In this document: piece after piece, positions 33,536 to 44,887 of the stretch | Position numbering within the stretch: the first letter of the stretch is position 1 | How the letters are laid out: every line of letters starts with the position of its first letter | DNA from: Botryosphaeria dothidea | Taxonomy: Eukaryota; Ascomycota; Dothideomycetes; Botryosphaeriales; Botryosphaeriaceae | DNA length: 64,000 nucleotides | Assembly (NCBI GenBank): GCA_011503125.2 | Contig: WWBZ02000001.1 | Coordinates: 620,001 to 684,000 of the forward strand | Direction: 5' to 3' | The notes under the pieces: generated by a model | Told to the model about the DNA's origin: nothing | Seen by the model: the letters and a program-made list of their open reading frames with translations, nothing else | The model's database searches: none | Translations under genes and position numbers: made by a program

Positions 33536-36500
33536 ATGGTTCTTGAGGCATTTGCGGCCCTCGGGCTCGCAAGCAACATTGTCCAGTTTGTCGACTTCTC
33601 TTGCAAACTCGTATCTCAGACTCGTGCAATACACGAATCGTCAAAAGGCGTTTCTGAACAGCAGCTGGACCTGGAAGTGATCTCAAAGGAGCTGATCAGC
33701 ATTATTGACACACTCGGACCTGCTTCATTTACTGAAGATATCGGTTCAGGCCTACAGGCCATCGCCCGCCAGTGCAGGGATGTTGCGAAAGCCTTATCCG
33801 AAGCTGTGGAGAACCTCCGCCCGAGAAAGACAGGCACCGTATGGAGAAGCTTTGTCCAAGCTATGAAAGAGGCTGGGGAGAATGGGAAACTTAAACATCT
33901 CGTTGAAAGAGTGGGCGTACTGCAAGGCTCTCTCAAAACTCAACTTTTGCACTTCATGAAGTACGTTGATTTCACCTTTCAGTCTAATCCACACTTCCAA
34001 AGCTAATGTTCCGTAGTCATGAAATAAACCATCAGCTCGCGGAACTCTCAGAGGAGAACAGAAGACTACACATGAATCGTACTTGCGAAATCGAAAGGCT
34101 GAAAGAGGCCGTCGAGATCGGAATCAAAAGCCTTGGCCAGCGATCATCTTTGGAGCACTCGAGAATCCTCGATCATCTTGACCGGATCAAAGGTCTGGAA
34201 CCTGTGGACAGCTGTGATTTCCAGAAGCTGTCACACATATTATGCGGTCTCTCGGAAAATCTGGCAAGTCTTTCAAATGTGGGAACTGCGGTTGAGTCGG
34301 AGCAATGCTTGCTGAACAGCTTGCACTTTGAAGGTCTACGACACCGACAAGACAACGTTGCATGGCCCACAAAAGTACCTTGCAGTGGCTTTTGACTGAC
34401 TTTCCACCGAAGCCGTATTCTGGTCCTCCACCAGAGCTTTCATCTTGGTTGAGAGACGGGCATGGTATTTATTGGGTTCGGGGGAAACCGGGTTCCAGAA
34501 AATCCACCTTGATGCGGTTCCTTTGCGAGAACGAGGGTACTAACAGTCTCCTCAGAGACTGGAGTCAGTCGAAAAAGCTCGTAATAGCACCCTACTTCTA
34601 ATGGTCACCCGGCACGAAGCTGCAAAGATCGCGAAAAGGGCTTCTTCAGTCTTTGCTTTACGAAGTGCTGCAGCGGTTCCCCGAGCTGATTTCGAAAGTG
34701 TACAAAGACCCGGAATGGACCCATTATCGTTTCCCGGAAGAAGATTGGTCGTTCTCAGAACTTAGAACGGCATTCTCCCAGCTCAGAAAACAAAACGATG
34801 TTTCTGCTCGCTTCTGCTTCTTCATCGACGGACTTGATGAGTATGATGGAGAATCACAAGAGGGCACATATGATGACCTCATACAAACCATTGAGGATTT
34901 TTTCAAGTCTCCGGACATCAAGGTTTGTCTTTCTAGCAGGCCGTGGAATGTTTTCAGAGATGCCTTTGGTTGCTACCCTTCCCTCGCTCTCGAGAACCTC
35001 AACCGGGATAACATTGATTCCTACGTATGGAGTACACTTGCCGAGGATCAACGCTTCGTCAGATTGTGCAAAGAAAATACTTTCTATCAAGAGCTTGTTG
35101 AAGAAATTGTCGAGAAAGCCCAAGGCGTCTTTCTTTGGGTTTACTTGGTGGTCCGATCTCTCAGGAAAGGCTTGGTCAACTCAAACACAGTCGAAATCTT
35201 GCGCGAAAGGGTGAGGTCGTTACCCAGTGACCTCAAAGCTTTCTTCTGCCAAATTCTCGACTCGGTTGACGACGTGTACCAAATCCAGACAGCAAGGACG
35301 TTCAAGGTCATGCTGGCTTGTCACCGCCCTTTTCCTCTAGTAGGTCTAGCGTGTCTGGATGAAGATAATTGCCTTGGAGTGAATACCAAAATTATCAATG
35401 AAGAACCCCTTAAGAAAAGGACGATCATCGCTATTCACGAAGAAATGAGAAGACGACTGGACGGCCGGTGCAGAGGGCTTCTCGAAGTAACGACGGCGTG
35501 TAGTAAATCCAACCCGTTCGAGACTACACGCCGCCTCTTTTTCGGTGAGCGCATAGAGTTTCTCCACCGCACCGTATGGGACTTTCTCGAGAGTAAAGAG
35601 ATGGAGCATATTTTTGCTCCTCTGAAAACCTTGCTTTGATGTCCAACTCACGCTATGCAACATCCATCTACAACTCGCAAAGATAGCCCCACGGTCGAGT
35701 TTTAGCTCAGATTGCTGCGATGCTCTTGCTCAGGTGATGATTTATGCAAGAGAAGTTGAACGAAACACAGGGGTAACACCGCAAAAAGCACTCGAGGAAG
35801 TTGAACGACTGTACCTCAAAGCCAATGGAGATCGCTTAGCACCCTTCTTAGAAAGTCTAGCAACCCATCGGCTCGTACATCATCTCAGACATGCACTTGA
35901 TCACAGAAGCTCTCAGATCGATTCCGCAGACAGGACGCGCATTTTGTGCCTTCTGTTATTCCAACCAACAGATTTGATTCCCAGTGACTGTCTTCTGGCT
36001 GTCATTGAAGGCCTGCTATCTTGCGGCGCAGATCCAAATTCAAATGATTCTGAGTCGAAGAAAAAGTCTATTTGGTTCTCTTTTGCCCTTTTTTTCTTCA
36101 CTCCTTCCATCTTGAACATGTGATATCCGATGACGACCTTTTCGAAATCACGAAGCCTTTCCTGACACACGGTGCTGATCCCTCAGCTCTCGATCCCGAT
36201 GTCAATAGAGAGCCAAGCGCCATGGCACTCGTTTGTTCATGTAGACGCTTCACGATCACGCAAAACAATGAGCTTCAACAGATTATTCAAAGATCAAGAC
36301 CGATACCTGCACCTTCCCAGGAACTTTCTCAAGCCGGGCGGTCTTCATCCTTACACATGGCCCGGGGCCAACGAAGAGGGTTTCGCGAGGCGCTTTTTGG
36401 TGGAATGCGCAACAAATTCTCCAGATTTGGTGATGCTTGAGAGCAGAAACATCTTTCCCGGCAACTTCAGAGCCCAATTTCTCAGGTACTATCATCGTTG

Positions 36501-36751
36501 CTGAAGACCAGCCGACTTTTTCTATCAAGGAACGAGATTTTAGTGCGGAGACCGCATTCGAAGGATGGTTCTACCTATTTCTCAGCGATACTCCGAAAAT
36601 TTCACGTAAAGGTGCTGTTGAGCATCTCAAACGTCTTTGCCAGACAGGCTATGCGGACAGACATCAATTGAAATTTTGGCAAATCCTTTGGGTAATTTTT
36701 TCATCTTACATATGCAACACTTGTATCCCAAGAATGTATCAGGTCACATGA
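33536..36751 (+). pseudogene. NLR-type STAND protein (NACHT + ankyrin-like), disabled
   Basis: Exon 1 (33536-33960) and exon 2 (from 34017) join at a GTACGT/CCGTAG intron. The N-terminus, MVLEAFAALGLASNIVQFVD, is the helical domain typical of fungal STAND proteins. It is followed by the NACHT region: WLRDGHGIYWVRGKPGSRKS as P-loop and FCFFIDGLDEYDG as Walker B. RCRGLLEV and IEFLHRTVWDFLES follow, then ankyrin-like LLSCGADPNSND and FLTHGADPS. Lesions: a frameshift near 34355; the last P-loop Gly is Arg (AGA at 34497-34499); a TAA at 34599-34601; frameshifts near 35634 and at the T7 run near 36089-36095; and a broken-up 3' part to about 36750. Such proteins act in heterokaryon incompatibility or innate defence. 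This copy is dead. Confidence 0.85.
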
Positions 36752-37308
36752 AGTCATGTCCGAGGAAGACCATTAGCGTTGGCCGTCAATTTTGGCGCCT
36801 CTCTAAATAAAATGCTTCTCAGGCTCGGCTTGTGCGGACCGGCGTCGTAAGTGAGTATTTCTCTGAGCTACAGGGAACATAGAACACATGATAGTATCAA
36901 GATGTGCCCCTCCAGTGGGGAGTGGAAGCATTCATCCCAATGTCAGTTTAATTGGATTTACGAGACACTTACGTCCGGACGAATGCTTCCACTGCCTACG
37001 CGTCGGCTCTTATTCTTGCAACGCTATCGAAGCCGATGCCGTTCAGATTGCTGCAGTCGTGGTCACTTCCGCCGCCCGTTTTGCATGAAGCCGATCCTGA
37101 GAAGCACTGCAACAGGGAACTCCGCCGCGCCGCATGCTTTCGCCAATCAACAGACGCTTTATGCACGTCTGCGGGGTACCGGTGCGTGCATCGACGCTGG
37201 AGCCTACCACTCTCACTCTCCACTCTCCTTCCCCATCCACAACTCCTACTAGAAACTATCCCAATCGACCCGGGGTTCACCGCGACAGGCGTCTACGGGT
37301 ATATAATC
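36752..37308. other. Intergenic region upstream of the double Zn2Cys6 gene
   Basis: 557 bases hold the presumed promoter of the Zn2Cys6 gene and hairpin-repeat copy C. The frame of the Zn2Cys6 gene is open back to 36952 without an ATG, so a longer 5' exon cannot be excluded. Confidence 0.45.
36919..36996. repeat. Hairpin-type dispersed repeat, copy C
   Basis: Arms GGAGTGGAAGCATTCATCC (36919-36937) and GGACGAATGCTTCCACTGCC (36977-36996) are near-perfect inverted repeats 39 bases apart. This is the best-preserved of three related copies. Confidence 0.65.
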
Positions 37309-38385
37309 ATGTCCGACCATCAGGAGCCCTCGCCTCCATCCACGAACGCGGCTGCCGACGCTCGAATGATTGAGTTTGCTTGGCATGCCCCGCCATCAGA
37401 GAACGGAAGCCACGCACAACGACGCAACGGATCTCAAACCGCCGAGCTTGGAGCAGGCCAGCCAGCGGCCGAGCCGGAGCCTGAGGATCCTTACGACGAT
37501 GAGGCTGTCAAGTACAAGCTCAAGTGGGTCATTGACGAGGAAGCCAGGAAGACCTGCTTGACATGCCGGCTGCGCAAGAGGCGGTGCGACCAGGAACGAC
37601 CGGGATGCGACTGCTGCGCGCGCGCGGGTTTCGTTTGCGTGTACGCTCCGGCGGTCTTGACGTACAAGTGGCTTGTCAGACATGGTGTGCTTGAGCGGAG
37701 GCAGTCTGCTGCCCGTACGGATTCCAGGGCTACGTCGGGGAACAATCCCGACCACGGAGCGGACAGGCCGGGGTCCGCAAAGGATGTGGGAAGAGTCGGG
37801 GAGATGAGGGGTACCGATAGGCCAACGCGTCATCATAAGAGAAACAAAGTCTCGAAGGAGGAAGCACGGAAATTTTGCGTGGCGTGCATACGGCGTAAGA
37901 GGAGGTGCGATCAAGGGAAGCCCGAATGTAAGGCCTGCGAGGTCGGCGGATTCATTTGCGAGTACGTTCGGCCAGATCCGACGCAGAGCTGGCTCGCCGC
38001 ATATGGCTTATCCGGAAACAAGCTATTTTTGGTCTCGAAGGACTCGAAGCCGAACTCCGTCGAGGACACCTCTGATTCTGTCAAATGCGGGGCTTCTGAG
38101 GCTGCTATGAAAACAGAGCCTTCTGCGTTACAGCTTCCAGATGAAGAGGGTAGCGGTAATGATGCGGAAGACGCGGCAGCAGCATGTGTAAAGCAGATGA
38201 AGCTGACATCAAGCGATGATGGCGGAGAGTATTGCATCATCTGTAACAATGGGGAAGATGTGAGCGAGGAGAAAGGACTTGAATGTGAGGGCGGCGCTTG
38301 CAGTGATGCCAGCGTGCGCAGAAGATCTCCCATCCTTGCGGAGATGGAGGGCGAATGGACCTGGGTCGGATGGAGCTCTGGTTAA
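37309..38385 (+). CDS. Protein with two tandem Zn2Cys6 zinc clusters
   Basis: Intronless, 358 residues from the ATG at 37309. Two complete Gal4-type clusters with identical spacing C-x2-C-x6-C-x6-C-x2-C-x6-C are present: Cys83/86/93/100/103/110 and Cys190/193/200/207/210/217. Each unit begins EEARK and carries RKRRCDQ. Each is followed by a similar helix with Trp (TYKWLVRHG and TQSWLAAYG), so the second arose by internal duplication with a 107-residue period. A short Cys-rich stretch (YCIICNNGED...CEGGAC) lies near residue 310. There is no fungal-specific transcription factor middle domain. Zn2Cys6 proteins normally have a single cluster and bind CGG-type sites, often as dimers. Two in one chain could bind two half-sites as a monomer; that is inference. 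Confidence 0.85.
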   Translation: MSDHQEPSPPSTNAAADARMIEFAWHAPPSENGSHAQRRNGSQTAELGAGQPAAEPEPEDPYDDEAVKYKLKWVIDEEARKTCLTCRLRKRRCDQERPGCDCCARAGFVCVYAPAVLTYKWLVRHGVLERRQSAARTDSRATSGNNPDHGADRPGSAKDVGRVGEMRGTDRPTRHHKRNKVSKEEARKFCVACIRRKRRCDQGKPECKACEVGGFICEYVRPDPTQSWLAAYGLSGNKLFLVSKDSKPNSVEDTSDSVKCGASEAAMKTEPSALQLPDEEGSGNDAEDAAAACVKQMKLTSSDDGGEYCIICNNGEDVSEEKGLECEGGACSDASVRRRSPILAEMEGEWTWVGWSSG

Positions 38386-39286
38386 GAGCGATGTGAAACT
38401 CGTAAGTGGTCGTCAGAATTTTGTGAGCTGCAGAGAAAGGGATTTTTAGAAATGGAATACACTGACGCTTTGGGGACAGCTCAGCTGCTCTCTCCACCAC
38501 ACCCGCAACTACTAGTGCTGAGGACTGTGGTTAGAACCACTAGAAATGGATGATGAGCATCTCCGAACTACCATAAAACTCATTTTCTTTCCGCTCAGGA
38601 TGACAGGTGTTTGACGTAAATGCCCTGTGGTGCGCTACACGGGCCATTTTCGCAAAGGAGAAGGACGGGTGTTACTTCTTCTACTTTAAATTCGTCTTCG
38701 AGTACCGCAGTTGCTTGAGATTCGCATACTAATAAATCTCATATCGTCTCGACTTCAACGCATGCTGCTTTCTTTGATGAAACCAGTGCAGCTGACTATA
38801 GCGAACGCAGAAGTTACCTCCATGCGACGATTTCAACCTCCGTCTGGGAATTGATGTCGGCGACTGAAGCAATGTGGAAAATAGATTTTCCTCGTTGGCC
38901 CTGCTCCTACATTATTTGGCAGCTCGGTCATTCGACCTTGTGCAATAGTATGGCGCCTCGGCCCCAGGAGTCCGAAACCCCCGACTGAGGTCCGACCAAG
39001 AACAGCAATGACCGGCGTTCTACAATGGTCCCAGGCGTCGCTTTACAGGCGGGAATTGATATGCGCATCTTTGATTGGTTTATGACTTTTCTGAATGTCT
39101 AAGGCAGTCATTTGCACCTCGCGATTCGGCATTCGGCCTAAGCATTGGTTCGGTCATGATGTAGCTCTCCGAAAGGAGCAGTCTGAACACACCCGACATC
39201 ACTTAAAAGAAGAGTTTCTAAAACGGTATTCAGATTTGAAGCTATACTTCTGCTCAAAGCCACGCGTGTGCTAAGTCTTTCCCAGT
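38386..39286. other. Intergenic stretch
   Basis: About 900 bases between the Zn2Cys6 gene and the P450 pseudogene. The sequence is moderately AT-rich and contains only short frames. It should include the Zn2Cys6 3' UTR and the former P450 promoter. Nothing else is seen. Confidence 0.5.
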
Positions 39287-41093
39287 ATGGCACAATCTCT
39301 TTCTTTCGATATCAATAGCCAAGGACCATCGGGCCTATTGCTCTTAATTCCTTTTGCATTTTCTCTATCTGTCGGCTACATCACTTTCTTGTGCATCTAC
39401 CGGTTGATCTTCCATCCGCTTTCCGGATTTCCTGGTCCGAAAGCAGCAGCTCTTTCTACAAGCTGGATCTGGAAAGAGACTTGCAAAGGTCATCCCGCCA
39501 AGACATTTTATGATTTGCACAAGCTGCATAGTCCGCCTCACAAATCCTGGTCCAGATGGACGCCTACTGATTGGGAAACATACACGCTGACAACTTGGAC
39601 GTAGAAAGCAAAATCGTCCGCGTCGCCCCTAATGAACTCCACATTGCCGATCCGCATTCGTACAAGGTTTACCCCCAAGATGCACCACCGCCCAAGCTCG
39701 AGCGTTTCTACACGGCATTCCCGTCTCTCAACACGGTCTTCAGCGAAACAGATCTTTCGAAACATCGAGAGCGGAGGAAGCTGATGAACCCGCTGTTCTC
39801 AAAAGCTATGGCTCTTAAACTGGAGCCCCTCATCTGGGAGAGGATGTCGCTGCTCTTCAAGAAGATAGACGGGTTGAGTGTCCGCGGGCCAATAAATTTC
39901 ATGGATGCGACGCGCTGCATGACCGCCGACATCATGACGCAGCTGTTATTTTGGAAGCCGCTTGAGCTCACGCACGAGTCTGAGGATTCTTTCTACGCGT
40001 CGTTCCTGGCGTTGTTGGATTCTTCAATCGACGTACCGCAATGGCTCTACTTCCAGGGCTGGCTGAGAGCAATCTACACTTACACCCCATTCCTCATCCC
40101 ATTAGTTGACAGCTCCATTTTCCAGTTCATCAAACTGAGACACATACGTTCCCTCCGCCCGCTCTCCTGCAGATTTAGTTTTGACACTTGTGTTGTTGTA
40201 GCTCGCCGAGAGCTGCCTGCAGGAATATAAAGAGAATCCAGCCAGTAGCAGGTACCCTGTCCTGTTCGACCACCTCCAAAGCATCCCTGCAGATCAGCAA
40301 ATCAGCGAAGGAGTCAGCACGCTGATCGCCGGCTCCGACACCACTGCGATAACGACTGGATTCGCTATGTATTTCATCTTACACAATCCAGAAGCAAAAG
40401 AAAAACTTATAGAGCAGCTTAACAAAAGTATTCCAGATCCTGATACAATAGTGTCTCTCCAGCAACTCGAAGAGATGGAGTATCTGGTAAGCCAGACTAA
40501 GGTGATCCGGTCCAGCATAAATGTACTGATGCATCTCTTTGTAGCCTGCGTGCGTGAAGGAGGCTCTCCGACTCGCGATGCCCGTACCCGGCCGTCATCC
40601 CAGAGTGTTTCCCGAGAACGGACAGCCACTCATCATTGACGGCAAACTCATCCCACCCGGCGCAAGCATCATACACCCTATCTTCTCTACCGAACAGGAA
40701 TTGACGTTTTCCCAGACGATAATCGGCGCCAGTGCCTACAGCGTCCACATGGACGAAAGCATCTGGGGTCCGAACGCCGAGTCCTTCATACCCGAGCGCT
40801 GGTTGGGTGGAGACAAGATGAAAGAGCTCGACAAGCACCTCCTCACCTTCTCCAAAGGTGCTCGGGCTTGCATCGGTATCAAGTGAGTGTCCCCTGTGCC
40901 TCCTCACCGGCCGATCATTTTGCTGATGTCCACGCAAAGCCTCGCACACGCAGAGGTGTTCTACATGCTCGCGTAATTCTTCCGCCGCTACGACATCCAG
41001 CTGAAACCCGAGGAGATCAAAGTGGTCGACTGCTTCGTCTGGAAGCCGCTCAAGCCGGGCCTGCTCATAGACTGCAAGCGCCGGGTTGACTAA
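39287..41093 (+). pseudogene. Cytochrome P450 with one nonsense codon and one mutated splice donor
   Basis: Five exons (39287-39530, 39605-40143, 40202-40486, 40545-40882, 40940-41093) sum to exactly 520 codons in phase, the right size for a microsomal P450. The N-terminus has a membrane anchor (LLLLIPFAFSLSVGYITFL) and FHPLSGFPGPK hinge. The I-helix is LIAGSDTTAITTG, the K-helix KEALRL, and the heme loop FSKGARACIG with the thiolate Cys. Two lesions are clear. The donor of intron 2 reads ATACGT (40144) where GTACGT is expected, and the last exon has TAA at 40974-40976, in MLA-stop-FFRRYDIQLKP, where Gln (CAA) would fit. Intron 1 also has an unusual GTCCGC donor. Both lesions are single transitions, so loss may be recent. 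Substrate unknown. Confidence 0.85.
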
Positions 41094-43880
41094 ACAACGC
41101 ACACATGTAAGCCCACCACAAATGAAAATTGATTCCTGATTGTCCACCACCTTCACGCTCATCCCGCTCTCACAACCGCCCTCGGCGGTGTTTGGGTGGT
41201 TAGATTTCAAAGAGAGACTACATCGTTAGAGGCAGGGAGCCTGACGAGCGCTGAGAAATGACACCGCCACACGCCGAAACTTCCGAAAGCAGACAGGAAT
41301 TGAGAAAGCTCGAAAGTGGCCATGATCAGCAGCGGTGCGGAGCCACGTACGCGCACAGCATTGATGGCAGGGCTACAATGCCGTGCAGCAGGAGCTCGAT
41401 CTCCTTGCATGATACCCTTTCTGGTAGGTAGACGCGGAGTTGGCAGGGCAGGCGGCGGAAACGGCGGAGCAGGTCGTGGGAGCGCGGCCGTCCCGACACG
41501 GCTGAGAGATCAACCGGGACTCTTCCAGATCTCCCCTGCGCTCGCTCCACCATTGCCACCAGAGAAGGAGGCCAACGAGCCCCGAAACGGCGGAAACTTG
41601 TCCGCCACGTGGGAGATGAGACATTCGGCCGACACCGCACCGCGGAGAAGCCAGATCAAACCTGTTGCCAAGGGTATGCAGGTAAGTGGGGTCGGGCGGC
41701 GTGCAGCGTGTGTGAAGCGCGTGGGTGCAAGGTCGCACGAGGATCTACGCAGGGCAGGATCTTCGACGGGGTGGACGAAAGAGGCAAACGGTGGCAATTG
41801 ATTCGCAATCTCTTGTTCCGGGTTGCACAACGGGACGGATGTGTGTGTGCCGGCCATGAGGCGTATCCAGGAAGGGAAGCAAATGTAAGGTTGGCTTATA
41901 CAAACTAGGAAACATGCCGCGAACATTAGTTGAAGCTGGAGCGGCCCGAGGGCGATCGGCCTAGCCCTTGAGTCTCTAACGGTTCGGCCCGACGACTACA
42001 GCTGCTGCTGCCCCGCGCCTGCCGATCTGCTGTGGCTTGTCGTGTCAATTTTTGAGTCTCAATGAAGGCTTTCTGTGACTGATTCTCCGCCAGGAGCATC
42101 GCCCACTAGCCATGAACAACTCGTGGCCTGCGACGTCTCCCCTGTTGACACCAGCGCCATGTCGCCAGCCCTCCAACACCCCGAATCTTCCACTGGCCAC
42201 AGAACACACTCTCTGGGCAATGTCAGCATAGATGCAGCGAGTGCCCAATGAGGGCACTCAAGGCGGTGCATGCAGGGGGGCCGCTGAAAAGCTTGTGTTC
42301 TCCGCGACTTTCAGCCGCTAGCTACGCCATGCAGCTGCTCATGCCGAGCTCAGCGGCGGAGACCGCCGGTCAAAGGACTACTGCTGGCTGCCCCTTTCTT
42401 TCAGTCTCGTGCACATAAAAAGTGCGTACAATCGGGTGCCGCATCGGGCGTTGGCGGTCCTTCTAAGCGCCAAAGAATGGGCTGTAGGAGTATTGAGGAA
42501 CACACGATAGCGCTTTTTAAGATGTTTGTCTGTCTGAAGATGAGATCGTTGTGCAGTCTCTCCTGAAGCGCTGTAGAACCAAACCAGCCTCAGGTTTATG
42601 CAGCCGCCCCTTTCGGGTTAAACTCGCTTACGTCACCCAGCGCTTATACGCACATCCCACTTCACCGACCATTCAACCCTTGCAATATCTTGTTATCCAT
42701 GCTCCTCTCTTTTGTCTTCTTGCCATTCCCAATGCCCATCTGTTATCGCCGGGGATGGCCATGCACAGATAGGGTATATTACAGCTAAACGGCGAGTGGT
42801 GCGCAAACCCATAGCACCTACGTGCCATTCCACCGAGAAGGAGGCATTGGACTGGGTATGCCCCAGGGTTAGTGGCTAGATGCATCCGGGCATCGGAGAG
42901 TTGGATGGCCGTTCCCGACGCTGTCACTCAGGTGCCGTGGCGTAAAGGAATATGAGCTTATGACTATTGAAAACCATCGGAACCAGGGATCACTTGGGCA
43001 GGATGGCGACTAGCTTCCTCGTACACCAGCACCCATCTTCCCGCTTCAGCAGAGGCCCAGGGTAGATCGGCCATCGACTTGTCTCCGCGTAGGCCCCGCT
43101 GTTCGTCATTTCATGCAGATACCCCGACCTTCCGGCCGCTCTATGGAAGGCTTCGGCTGGAAGCAGAAAATGGTCGAGACTGCGTCACTGGAGTTCAGCA
43201 GATTCGGTCATTCCAGGACGCTAGTGATCCTCCGATGTGCGGATATTCGCCACTGTAATGGGTCCGTGGCGGACTCGGAGCAGCTGTATGCTGCAGTCCG
43301 TGCTATCGACTCTGCTGCTGACGCTGCGGGGGGCCTCAAATTTAACTGGCGCCATACCAACAGCTTGCAATTGAAAGACACGCACGTCGGAACAACCATA
43401 TCAAGCGACAGTCCTGCTTGAGTAAGAGCATCGCGCTGTCACAGTGTGTCATGTGTTCGTCAAAGGACCTGCCAAGCTCGAACTACCCAGCTGAAAATCG
43501 CAGTGACCATGCAAGTCATCGCGCTTGATCGCTCCCTTCAAGCTGTAGCCCAGCGCCCGAGTTGCACAAAGCGTAAGCGGAGGGTACCGGGGATTGCACC
43601 CTTCGCGAAAGAAACACCGCATGCTGCGCGTGGCAACACTGCGTGTTATACAAGCTCTCGGGGGGTCCGTATTCCGTGCTTCACAAACGAAAACTGGTAC
43701 TCCGGCAACGGAAGCTGCGCGCGAAATGGTGTCGAAGCCGCGCTCAGATAATGCCCGTGCAGTCTCTGCTCGAGTACTTAAAGGCAGAGACTTCTCCCTT
43801 CTAAGATCATCATCCAGCACATCCCAACTCTTCCTGACCAAAGGAGCTCACACACATACCAAACCACTCGCACCGACATC
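41094..43880. other. 2.8-kb stretch without a recognisable gene
   Basis: Frames of up to about 160 codons occur on both strands (for example 41316-41801 and 43449-43841), but they overlap and match nothing I know. No exon chain or repeat is evident. The last 200 bases should be the promoter of the small gene at 43881. This may be degraded accessory DNA. Confidence 0.45.
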
Positions 43881-44457
43881 ATGGCCGTAACCACAGAGTC
43901 CCCGAACACTTTCGTTGAGTCAGGTATGTTCGGATCATCTCTCCAGGTTATCTCCCTTTTCTAATAGAACTAGCGGCGATCTATCAGATTGAGCAGAAGA
44001 GCAAGGATGGAGAGCACGGACCCAGTGTCTTTGATGTCACCCAGCTCGCTGAAAGGGACCAGGATCCCAAGAACCCCCGCAGCACTGAACGGGAATGGGA
44101 GCTGCCCATCATCCCAGGGATGAGCGTATGTGTCTCACTTCTTGTACTCCTGTTCCAACGCACTAAAACCCAAATAAGGTCTATGGTCATATTGACACAG
44201 ATAACTGGTCGTTTTCAGTGGGAGTCAGTCTCATGGGTTACCGTATTCCAACTCTCTATGGCGACCTTGAGAAGGGTGTGGTCATCAACGTCAAACAGCT
44301 CATCTATAATGGGACGATCAGGTTCAATGGCGAGAAGAGGACTGACGGCCTCTATATCCTGGTTGATGTTGATCTGAGGAGTAAGGTGCTTCCGGATATC
44401 ATCAAGAAGGCCGAGTGCAAGGTCCCATTCACGGTCTTGGAGGAAGAGGCTGCTTGA
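43881..44457 (+). CDS. Small conserved-looking hypothetical protein
   Basis: Three exons (43881-43923, 43974-44125, 44179-44457) join in phase into 157 residues. The introns are 50 and 53 nt, with GTATGT donors and TAG/AAG acceptors, and the first has a CTAAT-type branch. The protein has no signal peptide or membrane segment. After an acidic N-terminal third comes a region of alternating hydrophobic residues suggestive of beta strands: MSVYGHIDTDNWSFSVGVSL, YGDLEKGVVINVKQLIYNG and DGLYILVDVDLRSKVL. I do not recognise the family; a beta-sandwich or lectin-like fold is a guess. Clean splicing and the absence of lesions suggest a functional gene among relics. Confidence 0.65.
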
Positions 44458-44887
44458 GATCTGGGTTGTTTTGACCTTTTCATTCCCTTTGTCGTTTCCT
44501 TTGTTTTCCCTTTTCGTCTTATTTCACGCTCATTTTGAAACGTCTCGATTGTTGGTCTGCTAGTTCTACACTCCTTAGTCACTTCGGTACCGAACAGTGC
44601 TTTTAGGATCCTCCAAATTCCTTCGCTCCACGGTCATGTTGCTATGTTTGCTCTGTTCCTCATGCTTTCTTGTGGTGCAGCCTGCGTCCACTTTACCGAA
44701 ATCTGAGAACGTATCACACATCACCGCCGTTATCATGACCCGGGAAAATAAGCCATATGCGCCGAGCCGCGTGCCTTAACTATTATGAAAATCTAGAAAC
44801 TTTACTAAGGGGGACGTAGGAGAAGATTATTTTACCCTCTAAGTCGTAATCCTCGTCAAGCTTACGCTCTTCGGGGGACTGAAAGGC
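44458..44887. other. Intergenic region beside the hAT relic
   Basis: 430 bases between the small gene and the 3' limit of recognisable transposase. It holds the 3' UTR of the small gene and probably the degraded 3' end of the element. No terminal inverted repeat or target-site duplication could be identified. Confidence 0.4.

Noticed and set aside
37300..37308. TATATAA just before the Zn2Cys6 start as a TATA box
   Set aside because: It lies immediately against the ATG, too close to act as a core promoter element for this start.
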